Shown: positions 20,763 through 32,599 of the stretch, in pieces
Layout: every line of letters begins with the position of its first letter
Position numbering within the stretch: the stretch's first letter is position 1
Assembly (NCBI RefSeq): GCF_022458985.1
Contig: NC_061771.1
Coordinates: forward strand, 30,678,322 to 30,742,321
DNA length: 64,000 nt
Direction: 5' to 3'
Source of the DNA: Mugil cephalus
Taxonomy: Eukaryota > Chordata > Actinopteri > Mugiliformes > Mugilidae
Notes under the pieces: generated by a model
What the model was told of the DNA's origin: nothing
The model's database searches: none
What the model saw: only the letters and a program-made list of their open reading frames with translations
Program-made: the position numbers and the translations under genes

Positions 20763-23700
20763 CTGATGGAGAGAGAAAAGAGTTTTAACGTCTGACGTGT
20801 CCCTTCATTAACGGAGAACAGAGTGAAACTTTTCACTTTACTCACACTTCCTCAGACCAGGTCTCAGTCTCTGCTCTCCACCGTGGTCCAGCCTGGAAGA
20901 ACAAAGTCTAAAGTTAAGAAGTCCTAGTGTCTGATGTGTCGTTACATGTTACATTAAGGATGAAAACAAAAAAACAACACATTGTAGCATGTAGCTCTGA
21001 GGATTGAAGCTTCCAGGGTTCAAGTCTAATCTTGAACTAATCTAGTCTAGTCTTTCCATCTTGTTCCTAAATCTGGATCATGTCTCCAAGTCAACAACCA
21101 TGTGTTCCTGTTTCTGGTCCAGTGGCAGGTAGAGATCTATTAGAGAGCAGCTGCTACAATATTTTACTGACCACATGGTGGTGCTGCTGCTTATTTACAC
21201 ACAAACTCAGATCAGATTTAGTGCCGTCTGGGGACGCATGTGGAGACACATTTTAATGAATACTAGGTGTTAATAGTACATGTAAATACTAAAAGCACTT
21301 TACAGTCACAGTGACAAATTCACCCATTTAATAGCATGTCTGGTAATGTCTGGGTTTGTTGTAACAGATTGTGAATCAGCCACTCCAACAAACATAGTCC
21401 AACCTCTCATCGTTCCCTCATACCTGAGAGTGTCCAGCCTACAGACTGGATCCTCCACCCTAGCAGACAGCAGTTTTCCTCCCTCGTCTCCTGGATGGTT
21501 GTAGCTCAGGTCCAGCTCTCTCAGGTGGGAGGGATTGGAGCTCAGAGCTGAGGCCAGAAAAGAACAGCCTTCCTCTGTGACCAGACAACCTGACAGACTA
21601 GAGGCACATACACATAATCCTCCTATTATCCTCAAATATTGCTAACACATTTTACTCTCAAGAAAATTATTTACATAAACTTGTTGACCAAGTTTTTGTG
21701 TCAGGCACTTTGTTTATTTGTTGACTACACCAATAACCCCTTGCTACCAGTGAGTTGACCTTCCCTCTACTGTTATTTTTTTGAATGATGAACATTGGGG
21801 TCAAATTGACCTCAAGGATAATAGGAGGGATAATTATAAATAATGGGTTGTAACACACTTAATACTCCACACCATCCTCCATCAGCAATACACCACATGC
21901 TGACTTAACTGACAGAATCTGATTGTGGTGGGTGGATAAATCCAAATGTCGACCAATCTTGATATCACGGCATGTATCGACATCAATCGATACCAATGTG
22001 ACGAAATCAATACTTACGTTTCAGTTTCTCTCTTGTACGACTGAATCAGTTTCATTAAAGAGTCGACCAGACTGTGTTTGTCTAAAACTGCTGCTGCCCA
22101 TCACAGAGGAGACCAGGCTCAGTGTGACTCAGCAAGCGCAAGTTGTGATAATGGAGCGGTAACACAACAAACTTGTAAAAGCATGAGAAATATCAGGGAA
22201 AAGAAAACAGAGCTACCAAAATGGAGAGAGGAGGAGATTGTATTGTTTTGTACTTCCTGAACTACTTGTTGTGAACTGATAATTGTTTACACTTTGTTTA
22301 TTTAAGAAAAAACTGAAAGAAGTGCTATGATGGAGATATTTTGTTTCATAATTTTATTGTAGTTTCTGAACATTCTTCCTGAAAAATAATTTGTTTTCAT
22401 TTACTCTCAAGTGATAATTTTGAGTTGTTTCTCTCTTTTACTATGAGAATAAGAATAATACAAAATACTCTACTTTACTACTAAATTTTGTACTGGATTT
22501 TAACTGATTATTAATCTTGAAGGCAAATCACAAAAACGCACAAAGGTCATGAAAATTAATTCAGATTCAGATTGATGAGGCATTATTAAAATGTATTGAT
22601 ATCGATATCGGTGATACTGTCCCTGTATTTACGTCGGATCGATATCAAAAAGGTATCGTACGCCACTATAATCTAATCACTGTCTTAATACATGGTCCTT
22701 TGGCTCCATCTACTGGAATAATAGTAGTACTACAAATAATAAACAAAGCCATGTTGTAGTGAAAGTTAAGACTCTTTTATGAAACTGGACCTACGTACAT
22801 AACTCAAGAACAATACCCCTTAGGGTGATTCTGACTTATGTGATAGAAACTTTCAAAAGAGACCAAAACCATGAATGAGCTCCACGATGTTAAACTATGT
22901 GTTTGTTCTTCTTTTGGTAACTTATGAGTTTCCATCTTAAACACTTTGGAACTTTTCATCACAAACACTGACTTGAGTGTCAAATCACAGTAAATTCTGA
23001 ATACTCACCTTAGAGTTTCCAGCTCACAGCTAGGACTCTCCAGTCCAGCACACAGCAGCTTCACTCCAGAATCCTGCAGGTTGTTGTTGCTCAGATCCAG
23101 ATGTTTGAGACTGGAGGACCAGGAGGTGACAACTGAGGACAGAGCTGCACAGCTTCTCTCTGAGAGGTTACAGTCACTGAGTCTAAAAGAGAGTTAATAA
23201 TTAACACAGTAATTACAACAGAAATTACAGAAATAACAACTCATGTGGAGGTGGTCTGGGACACATGTGACCTCATTCCCTTGGTCAGTGTATAAAGAGT
23301 GATGTCTGTTTATTAGTAATGAACCTTTTAAAATATTCTAGCCTTGGAGCTGGTAAGAATAAACATGTGAAATAATAATAATCTGAGAAGGCTGAGTGTG
23401 ATTCCACTTGTGGTCAATTATTGATGAGATCATACTGCAAACAGTATTTTCTCCTGGAGACCAAAGGAATTCATGCTTCCTCTATTTTTTGTCACTGTAG
23501 CTGACATTAAGTAAAAATACTCGACTTGATAGTTTCGTCAGTTCTCTGTTGACACTTGACACTTTGTCTCTTCCTTATTTGTCTTCCCTAATTCATGCCA
23601 AACTACCACATGTGGCATTATAGACTTCTATCTGATTCTGATCATTTTTAATATCCTGCAGTAGCAATGGCGTTGTTAAAACTCAGACTTAGACTTAGAC

Positions 23701-26700
23701 AGACGTTAATGATCCATGAGGGAAGTTACTTTGTCACCATAGTTTCGTGTAATCGTGTAAGCAGTGTAATCAAAAAAAAAGTACAGAATTAGCAATATAA
23801 AAATATACAAAAGCAGTTGGCAAAATAGTGTCCAAGATGATGTGGATGTTTGACCAGTTGCATAGCAACAGTAGTGTGGATCGTGTTGTCTTGTTGTTTT
23901 TTGTCAATGGTGTTTCCTTATCGGCTGAGGGAAGGATGTAAATTCAAACGTGTGGGCGTGTGGGCAGTGTGAGTGTGGCAGTAGTAGTTCTGTAGTTCTC
24001 TTTGTATTCCAGGTAAAAAGTCTGACCTTTATCGAAAGGATGACCCAGATGGGTGAGATCTGATGGAATGAAAGGTCAGCAAAGATGACCTGGAGAAACA
24101 GGTAGCTTGATAGCTACTTGTTAGCTTGATATGAGTCATATTATCATCAGTACACTAGAAAATTAGTTAAGAGACGTTGCTATGAACATTTCAATTACCT
24201 GACCAGAAATGGGCCGAACTAATTTTTTGCAAAAAACTTTTGCCTCATAGATCCTGGTTTAGCTTCTCTAACCACAAGCGCCTCCTTAACTATGATAACT
24301 TTTGACATCGTTGTCTAGGATTTGTAATAACTTTTGCCAGTCTATAAAATTCCAAATGTTTTTCAAGGTCTGCAGGAATTGGTACAACCAAAAACATGAC
24401 AATAATTCACCATTTCCCACGCTTTGTTTAGTAGTATATCAAACTGCCTGCACAGTATTTTGTATTATGTTATAGTCTGGTTGTTATAGTCTCAAAATGA
24501 CAACTTTTTTCTCAACATTATATTTCGACTTTTTTCTTGAAATGCATGATGAAAAAAAAATAATCTAGCGCCTCTCATTTTTTCACCCATTCTCACTCAC
24601 TAGCAGGTAGTTAAAGATGGACAGGTGAGATCAGAGGACTGAGCTCTGTACTTACAGAGCTTTGTTGGAGGCTTTGACCACCGGCAGCAGCCTCAGAAGA
24701 GCCTCCTCTGAAGCAGAGTATTTCTTCAGGTCAAACTCGCCCAGATCTTGATCTGATGACAGCAAGATGAAGCCCAGAGCTGACCACTGAGCAGGAGACA
24801 GTTCATCTGTGGAGAGACTCCCTGATCTCAGGGACTGTTGGATCTCCTCCACTAGAGAACCATCATTGAGTTCATTCAGACAGTGGAACAGATTGATGCT
24901 TCTCTCTGCAGACAGATTCTCACTGATCTTCTTCTTGATGTACTGGATTGTTTTCTGATTGGTTTTTGAGCTACTTTCTGTCTTTATTAGCAGGTCCTTT
25001 AGTTTATCCTGATTGGTCTGCAGTGACAGGCCCAGGAGGAAGCGCAGGAACAAGTCCAGGTGTCCGTTTGGACTCTGCAGGGCCTTGTCAATGAAAGTCC
25101 TATGGATCTTCATTGAGGAGTTTTTTCTCAGAACCAGCATGAGGTTTTGCAGAGACAGTGGAGGTAAAGATGTCACATTTGTGTTGTTGTTAATAAGTGA
25201 CATCCTTACATGAAGAGCAGCCAGAAACTCCTGAATACTAAGATGGACAAAGCTGAACATCTTGTGTTTGTCTTTCCGTCCACGTTCTACTTTGAAGATC
25301 TCTGTGAACACTCCTGAGAATACCGAGGCTTCGATGAAATCAATTCCACTCTCTCTCAGATCTCTCTCGTAGAAGATCAGGTTTCCCTTTTCCAGCTGCT
25401 GAAAGGACAGTTTGGCTAAAGACTTAATGTATGGAATGCACCTCTCTGGTCCGTACTTCTTGTTTGTCTGATCGATCTGAAACACCAGGAAGTGGATGTA
25501 CATCTCGGTCAGGGTCTTGGGCAGCTCTGTTTTCTTTCTGGTTTCCAACACATCCTCCAGAACTGTAGCAGTGATCCAGCAGAAGACTGGGATGTGACAC
25601 ATGATGTGGAGACTACGTGATGTCTTGATGTGGGAGATGATCCTCTCAGCCTGCTCCTCATCTCTGAACCTCTTCCTGAAGTACTCCTCCTTCTGGGGGT
25701 CAGTGAACCCTCTGACCTCTGTCACCATGTCAACACACTCAGGAGGGATCTGATTGGCTGCTGCAGGCCGTGTGGTTATCCAGAGCCGAGCAGAGCGTAG
25801 CAGCTTTCCATTGATGAGTTTTCTCAGCAGGACGTCTACTCTGGTCGGCGTGGTTACGTCCACAGAGCGAACATCATCAGCGTGAAGGTCCAATTGAAGG
25901 CGGCTCTCGTCCAGACCGTCGAACACAAACAAAAGCTTGAATCTGCTCTTCTTGTAGTTGGTGTTTCCTGATGACTGCAGAGCTGTGAAGATGTGATTGA
26001 GAACCTCCTCTTTGATGTCGACAGTTTCTGGGATACATTCATGGATGAGCTCAGCCAAACGGAACTTCTCTCCCTTCAGGGGATTTAACTGACGGAAGGT
26101 GAAGGGAAAAATAAAATGCACGTCTTGATTGGATCTTTTTTCAGCCCAGTCCAACACAAACTTGTGCAACAGGAAGGTTTTTCCGATTCCAGCGATTCCA
26201 TTGGTTAGCACTGTTTTTATGGGTGTGGACTCTCCAGAGGAATGCCTGAACATGTCTCTGGGTCGAAGTGGTTTCTCTCTTTCTGCTGCTGCCTTCAGCA
26301 TCATCTCGATCAGTCGGACCTCGTGCTGTGTGTTGATGTGAACGTTAGACCCGGTCGTGATGTACAGCTCTGTGTAGATGTCAACCAGGCGCTGTTTATC
26401 GGCCGCCCAGCCTTCAAGGGCACACATGAACCTGTCCTGGAAGTTTGACTGAAGCATCTGTTGGTAAAATGTGATGGTAGTTGACTCTGGAACACCTGGG
26501 TGAAACATGGAGTAAAAAGTGTAAGTCGTACAAGCTAACTTATATTAATGGGGACCTGTGATCCTGTGTTCTTTATTTTGATCTGGATCTTCATAGGTCT
26601 TTAGACTGATCTAGATCTTTATACATTCTTTAATTTGGTCTGATGTGGCTCTTTAGCTGTTGTTTAGTTTGATCTGGATCTTTAACTGTTCTTTAGTTTG

Positions 26701-27524
26701 ATTGGGATCTTTAGACATTCTTTAGTCTGGTCTGATCTGGATCTTCAGAGGTTCTTCAGTCTGGTCCGATCTGGATTTTTTGTGGTTCTTTGGTCTTATC
26801 TGGATCTTTAGAGGTTCTTTCATCTGATCTGGACCTATAGAGGTTCTTCATTCTGGTCTTATCTGGATCTTCAGTCATTCTTTAGTCTGGTCTGGATCTT
26901 TAAATGTTCTTTGGTCTGATGTGGATCTTTTAGTGTTCTTTAGTGTGGTCTGATCTGGATCTTTAGACATTTCTTCATCTGATCTGGATGTTTAAATGTT
27001 CTTCAGTCTGATCTGGATATTTAGGCATTCTTTAGTCTGGTCTGATCTGGATCTCTAGAGGTTTTTAGTCTGATCTGATCTGGATCTTAGAGGTTCTTTA
27101 GTCTGGTCTTATCTGGATCTTCGTACATTCTTTCATCTGATCTGGATCTTTACAGGTTCTTTGGTTGGATCTGGATCTTAAGAGGTTTTTAGTCTGATCT
27201 GGATCTTTAGATGTTCTTTAGTCAGATCTGGATTCTGTGCAGTCACTGACCTTCTGGTCCTGAGCTGTAGCCAGACAAACTCTGTAGAAGATCTTTCCTG
27301 TTGATCCTCTCTAAAACCTTCATGGCCACGTCCACAGCTCCAGGAAGTCTGTAGGTCTGCACCATCAGGTCCACCGTGTCCCACCTGTTGGTCGTCTGCA
27401 GTCGGCCTCTTCTGATGGGGGCGAACCCTTGGAGGCCATCAGTCTGCTGCAGGAACCATTTGAATTTACTGAACTCCTCATCTCCTAGATCTTCCAGAAT
27501 GTTCAACAGGTCCTCTGGTGTCAT
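20236..27524 (-). CDS. Fish NLR: PYD - FISNA/NACHT - LRR - B30.2, six coding exons, intact
   Basis: Exons (minus strand): 27524-27251, 26495-24656, 23182-23009, 21597-21424, 20892-20846, 20762-20236. All junctions have GT/AG, and the 3,036 bases read in frame as 1,011 residues. Order: pyrin domain 1-88; FISNA about 100-175 (YTELYITTG); NACHT with Walker A GIAGIGKT at 191-198 and Walker [11 protein letters not shown] at 279-288; helical regions; two LRR modules; B30.2 (PRY/SPRY) at the C-terminus. Family knowledge: such NLRC3/NLRP-like receptors form a hugely expanded fish group of cytosolic sensors. PYD binds other PYDs such as ASC, NACHT hydrolyses nucleotide for oligomerisation, and B30.2 may recognise ligand. 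Only two LRR exons, fewer than many relatives. Introns carry a DNA element (21925-22670) and a minisatellite (26530-27240). Divergent to aftph. Orthologue not nameable. Confidence 0.88.
20846..20892 (-). CDS. NLR exon 5: 47-bp linker
   Basis: Reads [15 protein letters not shown], the conserved linker between LRRs and PRY in fish NLR-B30.2 proteins. Acceptor TTCTTCCAG|G, donor AAGT|GTGAGT. The phase joins the split Tyr codon of the next exon. Confidence 0.85.
21424..21597 (-). CDS. NLR exon 4: LRR module, 174 bp
   Basis: Reads [20 protein letters not shown] then [20 protein letters not shown], two ribonuclease-inhibitor-type repeats. Acceptor CCTCTAG|T, donor CTCAG|GTATGA. Length 174 bp is identical to exon 3, as expected of duplicated LRR exons. 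Confidence 0.9.
21925..22670 (+). mobile_element. DNA element copy 1 in an NLR intron (GATATCGATA-rich ends)
   Basis: Its left end (GGTGGGTGGAT..., ATCGATACCAATGT, CAATACTTA) matches the reversed right end of 29385-30492. Its right end (TTGATATCGATATCGGTGAT) matches the reversed left end there. AT-rich and noncoding inside; probably a nonautonomous hAT-like element. Class not proven. Confidence 0.45.
23009..23182 (-). CDS. NLR exon 3: LRR module, 174 bp
   Basis: Reads [20 protein letters not shown] then [20 protein letters not shown]. Acceptor CTCTTTTAG|A, donor CTAAG|GTGAGT. In frame with exons 2 and 4. Confidence 0.92.
23190..24650. other. NLR intron 2, no feature recognised
   Basis: AT-rich sequence with A-tracts at 23771-23779 and 24551-24560. 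No coding signal on either strand. Confidence 0.5.
24656..26495 (-). CDS. NLR exon 2: FISNA-NACHT-helical domains
   Basis: 1,840 bp with acceptor TTTCACCCAG|GTGTTCC and donor AAGCTCT|GTAAGT. It carries FISNA ([15 protein letters not shown]), NACHT Walker A ([11 protein letters not shown]), Walker B ([12 protein letters not shown]), sensor region ([10 protein letters not shown]) and winged-helix/HD2 segments ([15 protein letters not shown]). Completely open. Confidence 0.95.
26530..27240. repeat. Minisatellite filling NLR intron 1
   Basis: About 20 imperfect units of 28-38 bp with core TCTGGATCTTTAGAGGTTC and TTTAGTCTGGTCTGATC. It fills nearly the whole 755-bp intron between the PYD and NACHT exons. 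Confidence 0.9.
27251..27524 (-). CDS. NLR exon 1 (coding): pyrin domain
   Basis: Reads [20 protein letters not shown] through [16 protein letters not shown] and [15 protein letters not shown], the five- to six-helix PYD pattern. Donor CCAGAAG|GTCAGT; the split Gly codon joins exon 2. The start is supported by an acceptor CTATCAG|GTAGACGTCATG just upstream. Confidence 0.88.
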
Positions 27525-27692
27525 GACGTCTACCTGATAGAGTCATAGGGTTTCACAGCTGATCAGGACTTTAATGAAGTAAAGTCTTTCCTGTTTAGCT
27601 ACATGCTACATATACTACAGCACACACAGCATCTGTCTGCGCTGTGTCAAATCAGTCATTCTATAAATGAACATGAGCTAGAAATGATACTC

Positions 27693-27800
27693 ACAAAGAA
27701 AAAGGAGCTGTCTGAAGTCTTCAAGGAGTCTCCTGCTGATCAACACTCTTCAAGCTGTAGAGTCTTTATAGTTAAATCTTTACTATAAATCTTTATTAGG
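27693..27800 (-). other. Possible 5' noncoding exon of the NLR
   Basis: On the minus strand a purine-rich stretch ends CTCCTTTTTCTTT|GTGAGTATC, a good donor that could join the acceptor at about 27537. The left boundary and promoter are not determined. Confidence 0.3.
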
Positions 27801-27809
27801 GCAGAAAAA

Positions 27810-28620
27810 TGTCGAAGAAACACATCCTTGTTCGTCAATAAAACAGGAACTACCTGTATTTCCTCATAAATCAGCAGGAGAGCGTGATTGGTTAACAGCA
27901 GAGCAACACAATATGCTGCTGCCAGTTTTGCAATACGAATATTTACCTTTTTTTTTTTTTTTTTTAGTTTAATGACATTTTTTGTCTAAAACTTAACTGT
28001 TTAATATAGTTTTCTGCTTTTTCTGCATAAGTCTATTAAACCATATCAGCACTTTGCAAAACTAGCAAAAAAAAAAAAAAAAAATCAATCTTTTGACTAT
28101 TTCTCTCAAAAATGAAAGTCTAAAATTGCAGAATGAATGATTTATTGTGTTTTGGGTTAAAAATTGTGGTTATAATGGGAGTTAATGGGCCATTTTTGTC
28201 CACTAAGTTCACAAGACTTAAATCTGATGCAAGAAAAAACTAGCCCATTGATGCCTGAATTTATTTACAATTACATATATAAAAAAAATAATAATTTGTT
28301 TTTTCAATTGTTGTCAATATTATATAGTTTAGATATAATTTTAGGTTTTATGCCAATTAGCAACAACAGGCATGAATGGCAAAAATAGTGAAACATTTAT
28401 TGAAATTCCAAAATTGATATGTACAAATAAGACCCGCTATTATAATCCAATTTGAAACAGAGGTAAAACTTTTCATTTAGGACTTCTAAACTTTAAAACC
28501 AATGAACGGATCATGAAAACAGCAAGAAACAAATCAGTACATCTTTATTCCCGCTCTGTATCAATCTATTTGACTTCTTACTCCTTACTCTCGGAATTTA
28601 ACACAGAAATCCATCTGTAT
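27810..28620. other. AT-rich intergenic, poly-T and poly-A tracts
   Basis: T-tract at 27949-27965 and A-tract at 28067-28084. No gene seen. Confidence 0.5.
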
Positions 28621-28624
28621 AATA

Positions 28625-28925
28625 TTCAATTCAATTCAATTCAGTTTTATTTATATAGCGCCAGTAACAATACAAATCGTCTCAAGACGCTTCACAAAAA
28701 CCAGCCTGCAACCTCCAGAGCAGCATGAGGGCGACGGTGGCAGGAAAAACTCCCTTTTGACAGGAAGAAACCTTGAGCAGAACCCAGCTCATATGGAGGA
28801 ACCCATCTGTCGAAGGCCAGCTGGGTAGAAACAGAGAAGATAGAGAGAAAAGAAGAGCAGGAGAAACAAGATAAACAAACTTCTGTCATAGATACATATA
28901 TCAAGCGGAAGGAAACATGTAGGGT
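28625..28925. repeat. Dispersed fish repeat starting with (CAATT)n
   Basis: CAATTCAATTCAATTCAG is followed by TTTTATTTATATAGCGCCAG, GGCAGGAAAAACTCCCTTTT and GGAAGAAACCTTGAGCAGAA, a high-copy repeat of fish genomes. Class not assigned. Confidence 0.65.
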
Positions 28926-29060
28926 CTAGTAATATAACACATAGCATATGATAAATATGTGATAAATATGTTCACAGTACCTCAGTCAGTCGTTGTGTTG
29001 TCAGTCAAAACTCCAATTTGCTGCTCTGTATCTGTACATGTGTAATGACAATGAAGTTGA

Positions 29061-29103
29061 TCTAATCTAATCTAATCTAATCTAATCTAATCTAATCTAA
29101 TCT
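29061..29103. repeat. (TCTAA)n microsatellite
   Basis: Eight perfect TCTAA units, preceded by GTGTAATGACAATGAAGTTG, the usual tail of a retroposed element. Confidence 0.9.
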
Positions 29104-29289
29104 CCCCACCCCACCCAGCAGGGGCCCCAGCAGGTGTCCCGCCCGGGGCACTTCTTAGTACAGGGACGGCCCTGCACACAAACTGGACCCTGAGTCACCC
29201 CTAGCCTATAAGCAGACGCTGTTTCCGGCCAGTCGCGGAACTGAATTACCTGCAACTACCTGTTCCACCTGGTAACCTGGAGAATAAGC

Positions 29290-29350
29290 GGACCGCCCAC
29301 CAGCAGCAGGCGGAAGCCGCGATGAATGCTGGGTGATACCGTGGCTGAGG
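29290..29350 (+). repeat. Direct repeat 1 related to the aftph promoter edge
   Basis: AGCAGGCGGAAGCCGCGATG and ATGCTGGGTGATACCG recur at 30483-30545 in the same orientation with a few changes (GGCGGACACCGCGGTG; ATGCTGGGTGACACCG). Confidence 0.55.
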
Positions 29351-29384
29351 TAGCAGGTACTGGTGTGTGATACTGCTAGATGTG

Positions 29385-30492
29385 ATATCGACCCGATACC
29401 AAGTAAATGCAGGGCTAGTATCGCCGATGCCAATATCGATACTTTTTCAATAATTAAGGTGGATGCGTCATCAATCCGAATCTGTATGAATTTTCATGAC
29501 CTTTAAGCGTTGTTGTGATTTGTCTTTTGGGTTATTAATCAGTTAAAATCCCGTACAGTTGGGCTGAAGTTTATCAGTAAATAAAAACGACACGAACAAT
29601 TTTTTTTTTTCAGTGTTCAGAAACTACATTACATTTATAAACGAAATCTCTCTCTTAATTGCCCTAATTTCTGTTTTTTTTCTTTCTTTTTTCTTAACCT
29701 TCTTGTTATCTTGGAGGTCAGTTTCACTGCATGCAATGTTTAACGTCTGTAAATATATGATTAACTTAATTTTATTTCCTTCATATTTAATTACTTAAAT
29801 TGCTGGAGTCAAGCTGACTCCAAGGGGAAAAAAAATGTTCCCAAAACAAATGTTCCTGTCCCCCAAAATAATTGAAATATTTAACCCTCATGCATCATCG
29901 GGTACATTTTTTTTGTCCATTTTGCTAAAATATTCCTTTTCATCTAGCTGTTATTTTGGCTGCGTTAGCACATGTGGTACATTTTTTAAATTATTTTTTT
30001 GTCTCTCTACACAAGTTTGAAATAAAAAAATTTAAAAAATATATTCTAATAGGTCAACAGCACTGTGAAAAAAAACTACTACCCTCTTGAGTCATTAAGG
30101 ACAAAAATATCCAAATTAAATAAATAAATAAAAAATCCTACATAAATCTCTTAAACCACTTCAGCACTTTTCGAAACCACCAAAATATTCAATAATTTTT
30201 ACGATTTTAACCTCTTAAATGCCAGCTTCATTACTTTTTTTCTGCACTCGGAAAAAACCCACAAAACATTAGCTATTTACCGTTAAACTAATGTTGGGAT
30301 CAGCTAGTTGATGGCTATGACACATAAACTTGGGAAACGAGTCAAACTGACCCAAAGGACAAAAAAAGTGTAAAATAATAAAAGTGATGGGCAGGTTAAA
30401 TAAACAAAGTTTGCAAAATTATCACTTAAGTATCGATGCAAACATTGGTATCGACGTGGATTGATGATTGGATCGATCCGCCCATCACAACC
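29385..30492 (-). mobile_element. DNA element copy 2 (reverse orientation of 21925-22670)
   Basis: Left end GATATCGACCCGATACC and right end GGTATCGACGTGGATTGATG correspond, reversed, to the ends of copy 1. The interior is longer, AT-rich and noncoding. It lies between two direct repeats of promoter-like sequence. Confidence 0.4.
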
Positions 30493-30870
30493 AGGCGGAC
30501 ACCGCGGTGCATGCTGGGTGACACCGAGGCAGGGGTAGCAGGGTAGCAGGACCAGTAGCCGGCGGACTCAACCTTCACCTCGGCTTCACTTCCAGCCGCC
30601 CCCCCGCTGTCTCTTAGGCGGCCGCAGCGGACACCGTGTGGACAGCCCCGTCTTCAACCGAGTCATGGCCATCGGCGGACATCATCCCACGGTTAGCTCG
30701 GCTCTTTCTCTACGAATCTGAGGCACCTGCTGTCAGCCGGAGGAACAAGCTAAACAAGCTAAAGCTAAAGAAGCTAAAGGGGCTAAAGCTGCGTAGTTAG
30801 CTCCGGTAGCTGACTTGTTTCTGACTTCTACCTGGAGACTTTCCAGCTGTTTTTTTTTAGCTGGGAGAGT
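30490..30870 (+). promoter_or_regulatory. aftph: CpG-rich putative promoter and first noncoding exon of aftph
   Basis: An abrupt GC- and CpG-rich block (CCGCAGCGGACACCGTGTGG; CGGACATCATCCCACGG) lies in AT-rich surroundings, upstream of the coding exon whose acceptor is at 32564. A possible donor is CCACG|GTTAGC near 30694. There is no TATA box, typical for a housekeeping CpG-island promoter. Exact start not determined. Confidence 0.5.
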
Positions 30871-32560
30871 TTAGCCCTGTTCTTAGGGGATTAAATTTAC
30901 CTGGGACGTCCCGTGTTTCAGATATTACCCCCTCTACGTCTGTGTGTGTGTCTTCTGATATAAACAAACTAAATGTGTTTTACTCTTAATTTACTCCGTA
31001 GTTATGTCTCTGCTACTTTCCGCCTCATTCCACTGCATGGTTGAGGACAATTTACACTTTTTAATTAGTTTGAGAATCATAACGGATAATAATTAAATAT
31101 AAAACATAAATATTTTCGATGCTGTTGATCCCGGGGAAGAAATGACCTGTCAGTATTTAAATCAGCTCCACCTATACACACGAACACATTAATGCTTTGA
31201 TTTAACGATTTCATCCGTTTAAATGGGCGAATAGTTCAGATATACTTCACTTTCCATCCTTACATCTCTCCATACTTTAATTCAAAGAACATCCTTCACG
31301 ATTCTTAAGAGACAAGAGGCAGAAATATACCACGGATCAAACAAAAGTCTCAAAAAAGTAAAAACTCACCCCTAAGTCGCAGAGATGCAGATTCACACTG
31401 GACCAGTTTTATCTCAGGGCGTCTGTATTTGATCAGAAATCACATGGATGATTATCACAGGATTAGGATCACAGACATTACTACAAACTACTAGATGTCC
31501 TCAGGTAGAACTACTCCTGTGTGAATGGGGCTTTTGTTGTAGCAGCTCGGTGAAGCTAAGCTCATAGCAGCTAATTTATGTTCCTCTTCAGATAAACCGG
31601 TTCCCACCAACACCCCACACCTCGTTACATTCTCAGAGTGACAGCAAAGACTCATGATACTAGCATCTAGCTTCCATCCAGGTGATGTTAGCTCAGCTAC
31701 TAGCCTCATCCTGGTGGATAACACTCATGCTAACCAGGCTAACCATGCTAACAGGGCTGTGGAGGATGATCAGCTGAGAGAAGCTCAGTAAACAAACAAA
31801 CCTTCAGCTCATCTGAACCTCAGTCGGCCACTAAACTTTTTCGATTAATCATGTGGTTAACTGATAAATAATAAACCTTTATCTCAACATAATTGTGACG
31901 TATAAGTTTTATGTTTTTTTTTTGTTTTGTTTTTTTTACACCTTCAGCCAGTAGTAAAAAATTAAAAGTATTAAAAATATATAAGTATATTTGTACAACT
32001 GAGAAAGAAAATAAAAGAAATGATCAAATGTGAACTTAAAAGGGGGGTAGCTCTTGTATTTATTTATGTTTGGTTTCATACATTTACATTATTTCGACTG
32101 TGTCAGTGAAGTGCCAAATAGTGTAACTTAAAAGTCCAGTTAAGGCTCATAGGTGGTTTATTCTTCCTCCCAGGTAACAGCAGGTCTTCGTAGCCGTCTG
32201 AGGTTCTCTGAGTAGCCGGTAGGAGACCCGGTTCAACCCTGCACAGATTCTAAATCTGGACTGGGTGAGCTGGAGGAGTCGTGAGAGGGACGTCAGGATG
32301 AACCAGCTGGACTGGTTGGATTCTCCCACAGGAACCAGCGGAGTTTAACAATTAAATATTTACTTTAGTGTGAAATGAGCGTAGCTGAGACAAAGCTGAA
32401 ACGCACGGAGGAAAGGACCCTTTGAAGGTCTTTACTGGGGACGTAAGGTCTGTTCTGGGCGAGGCCTGACAGAGGAAAATAAATCTGTGTGAGGAGTTTT
32501 TGGGCCCTGAGGTTATGTAGTAAACACTGGTGACTCTTTTATTCTCGTCCGTGTCTGTCT
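30871..32560. other. Predicted first intron of aftph, no further feature
   Basis: AT-rich sequence with T-tract at 31914-31938. The polypyrimidine tract and acceptor GTCTGTCTCAG|GTGTAGCC end it at 32564. Confidence 0.45.
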
Positions 32561-32599
32561 CAGGTGTAGCCTGGAGGAGTCGTAGATTTCCAGAGCGTC

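Noticed and set aside
26129-26448. Plus-strand frames opposite the NACHT exon
   Set aside because: They lie inside a fully open NACHT coding exon on the other strand and have no domain of their own.
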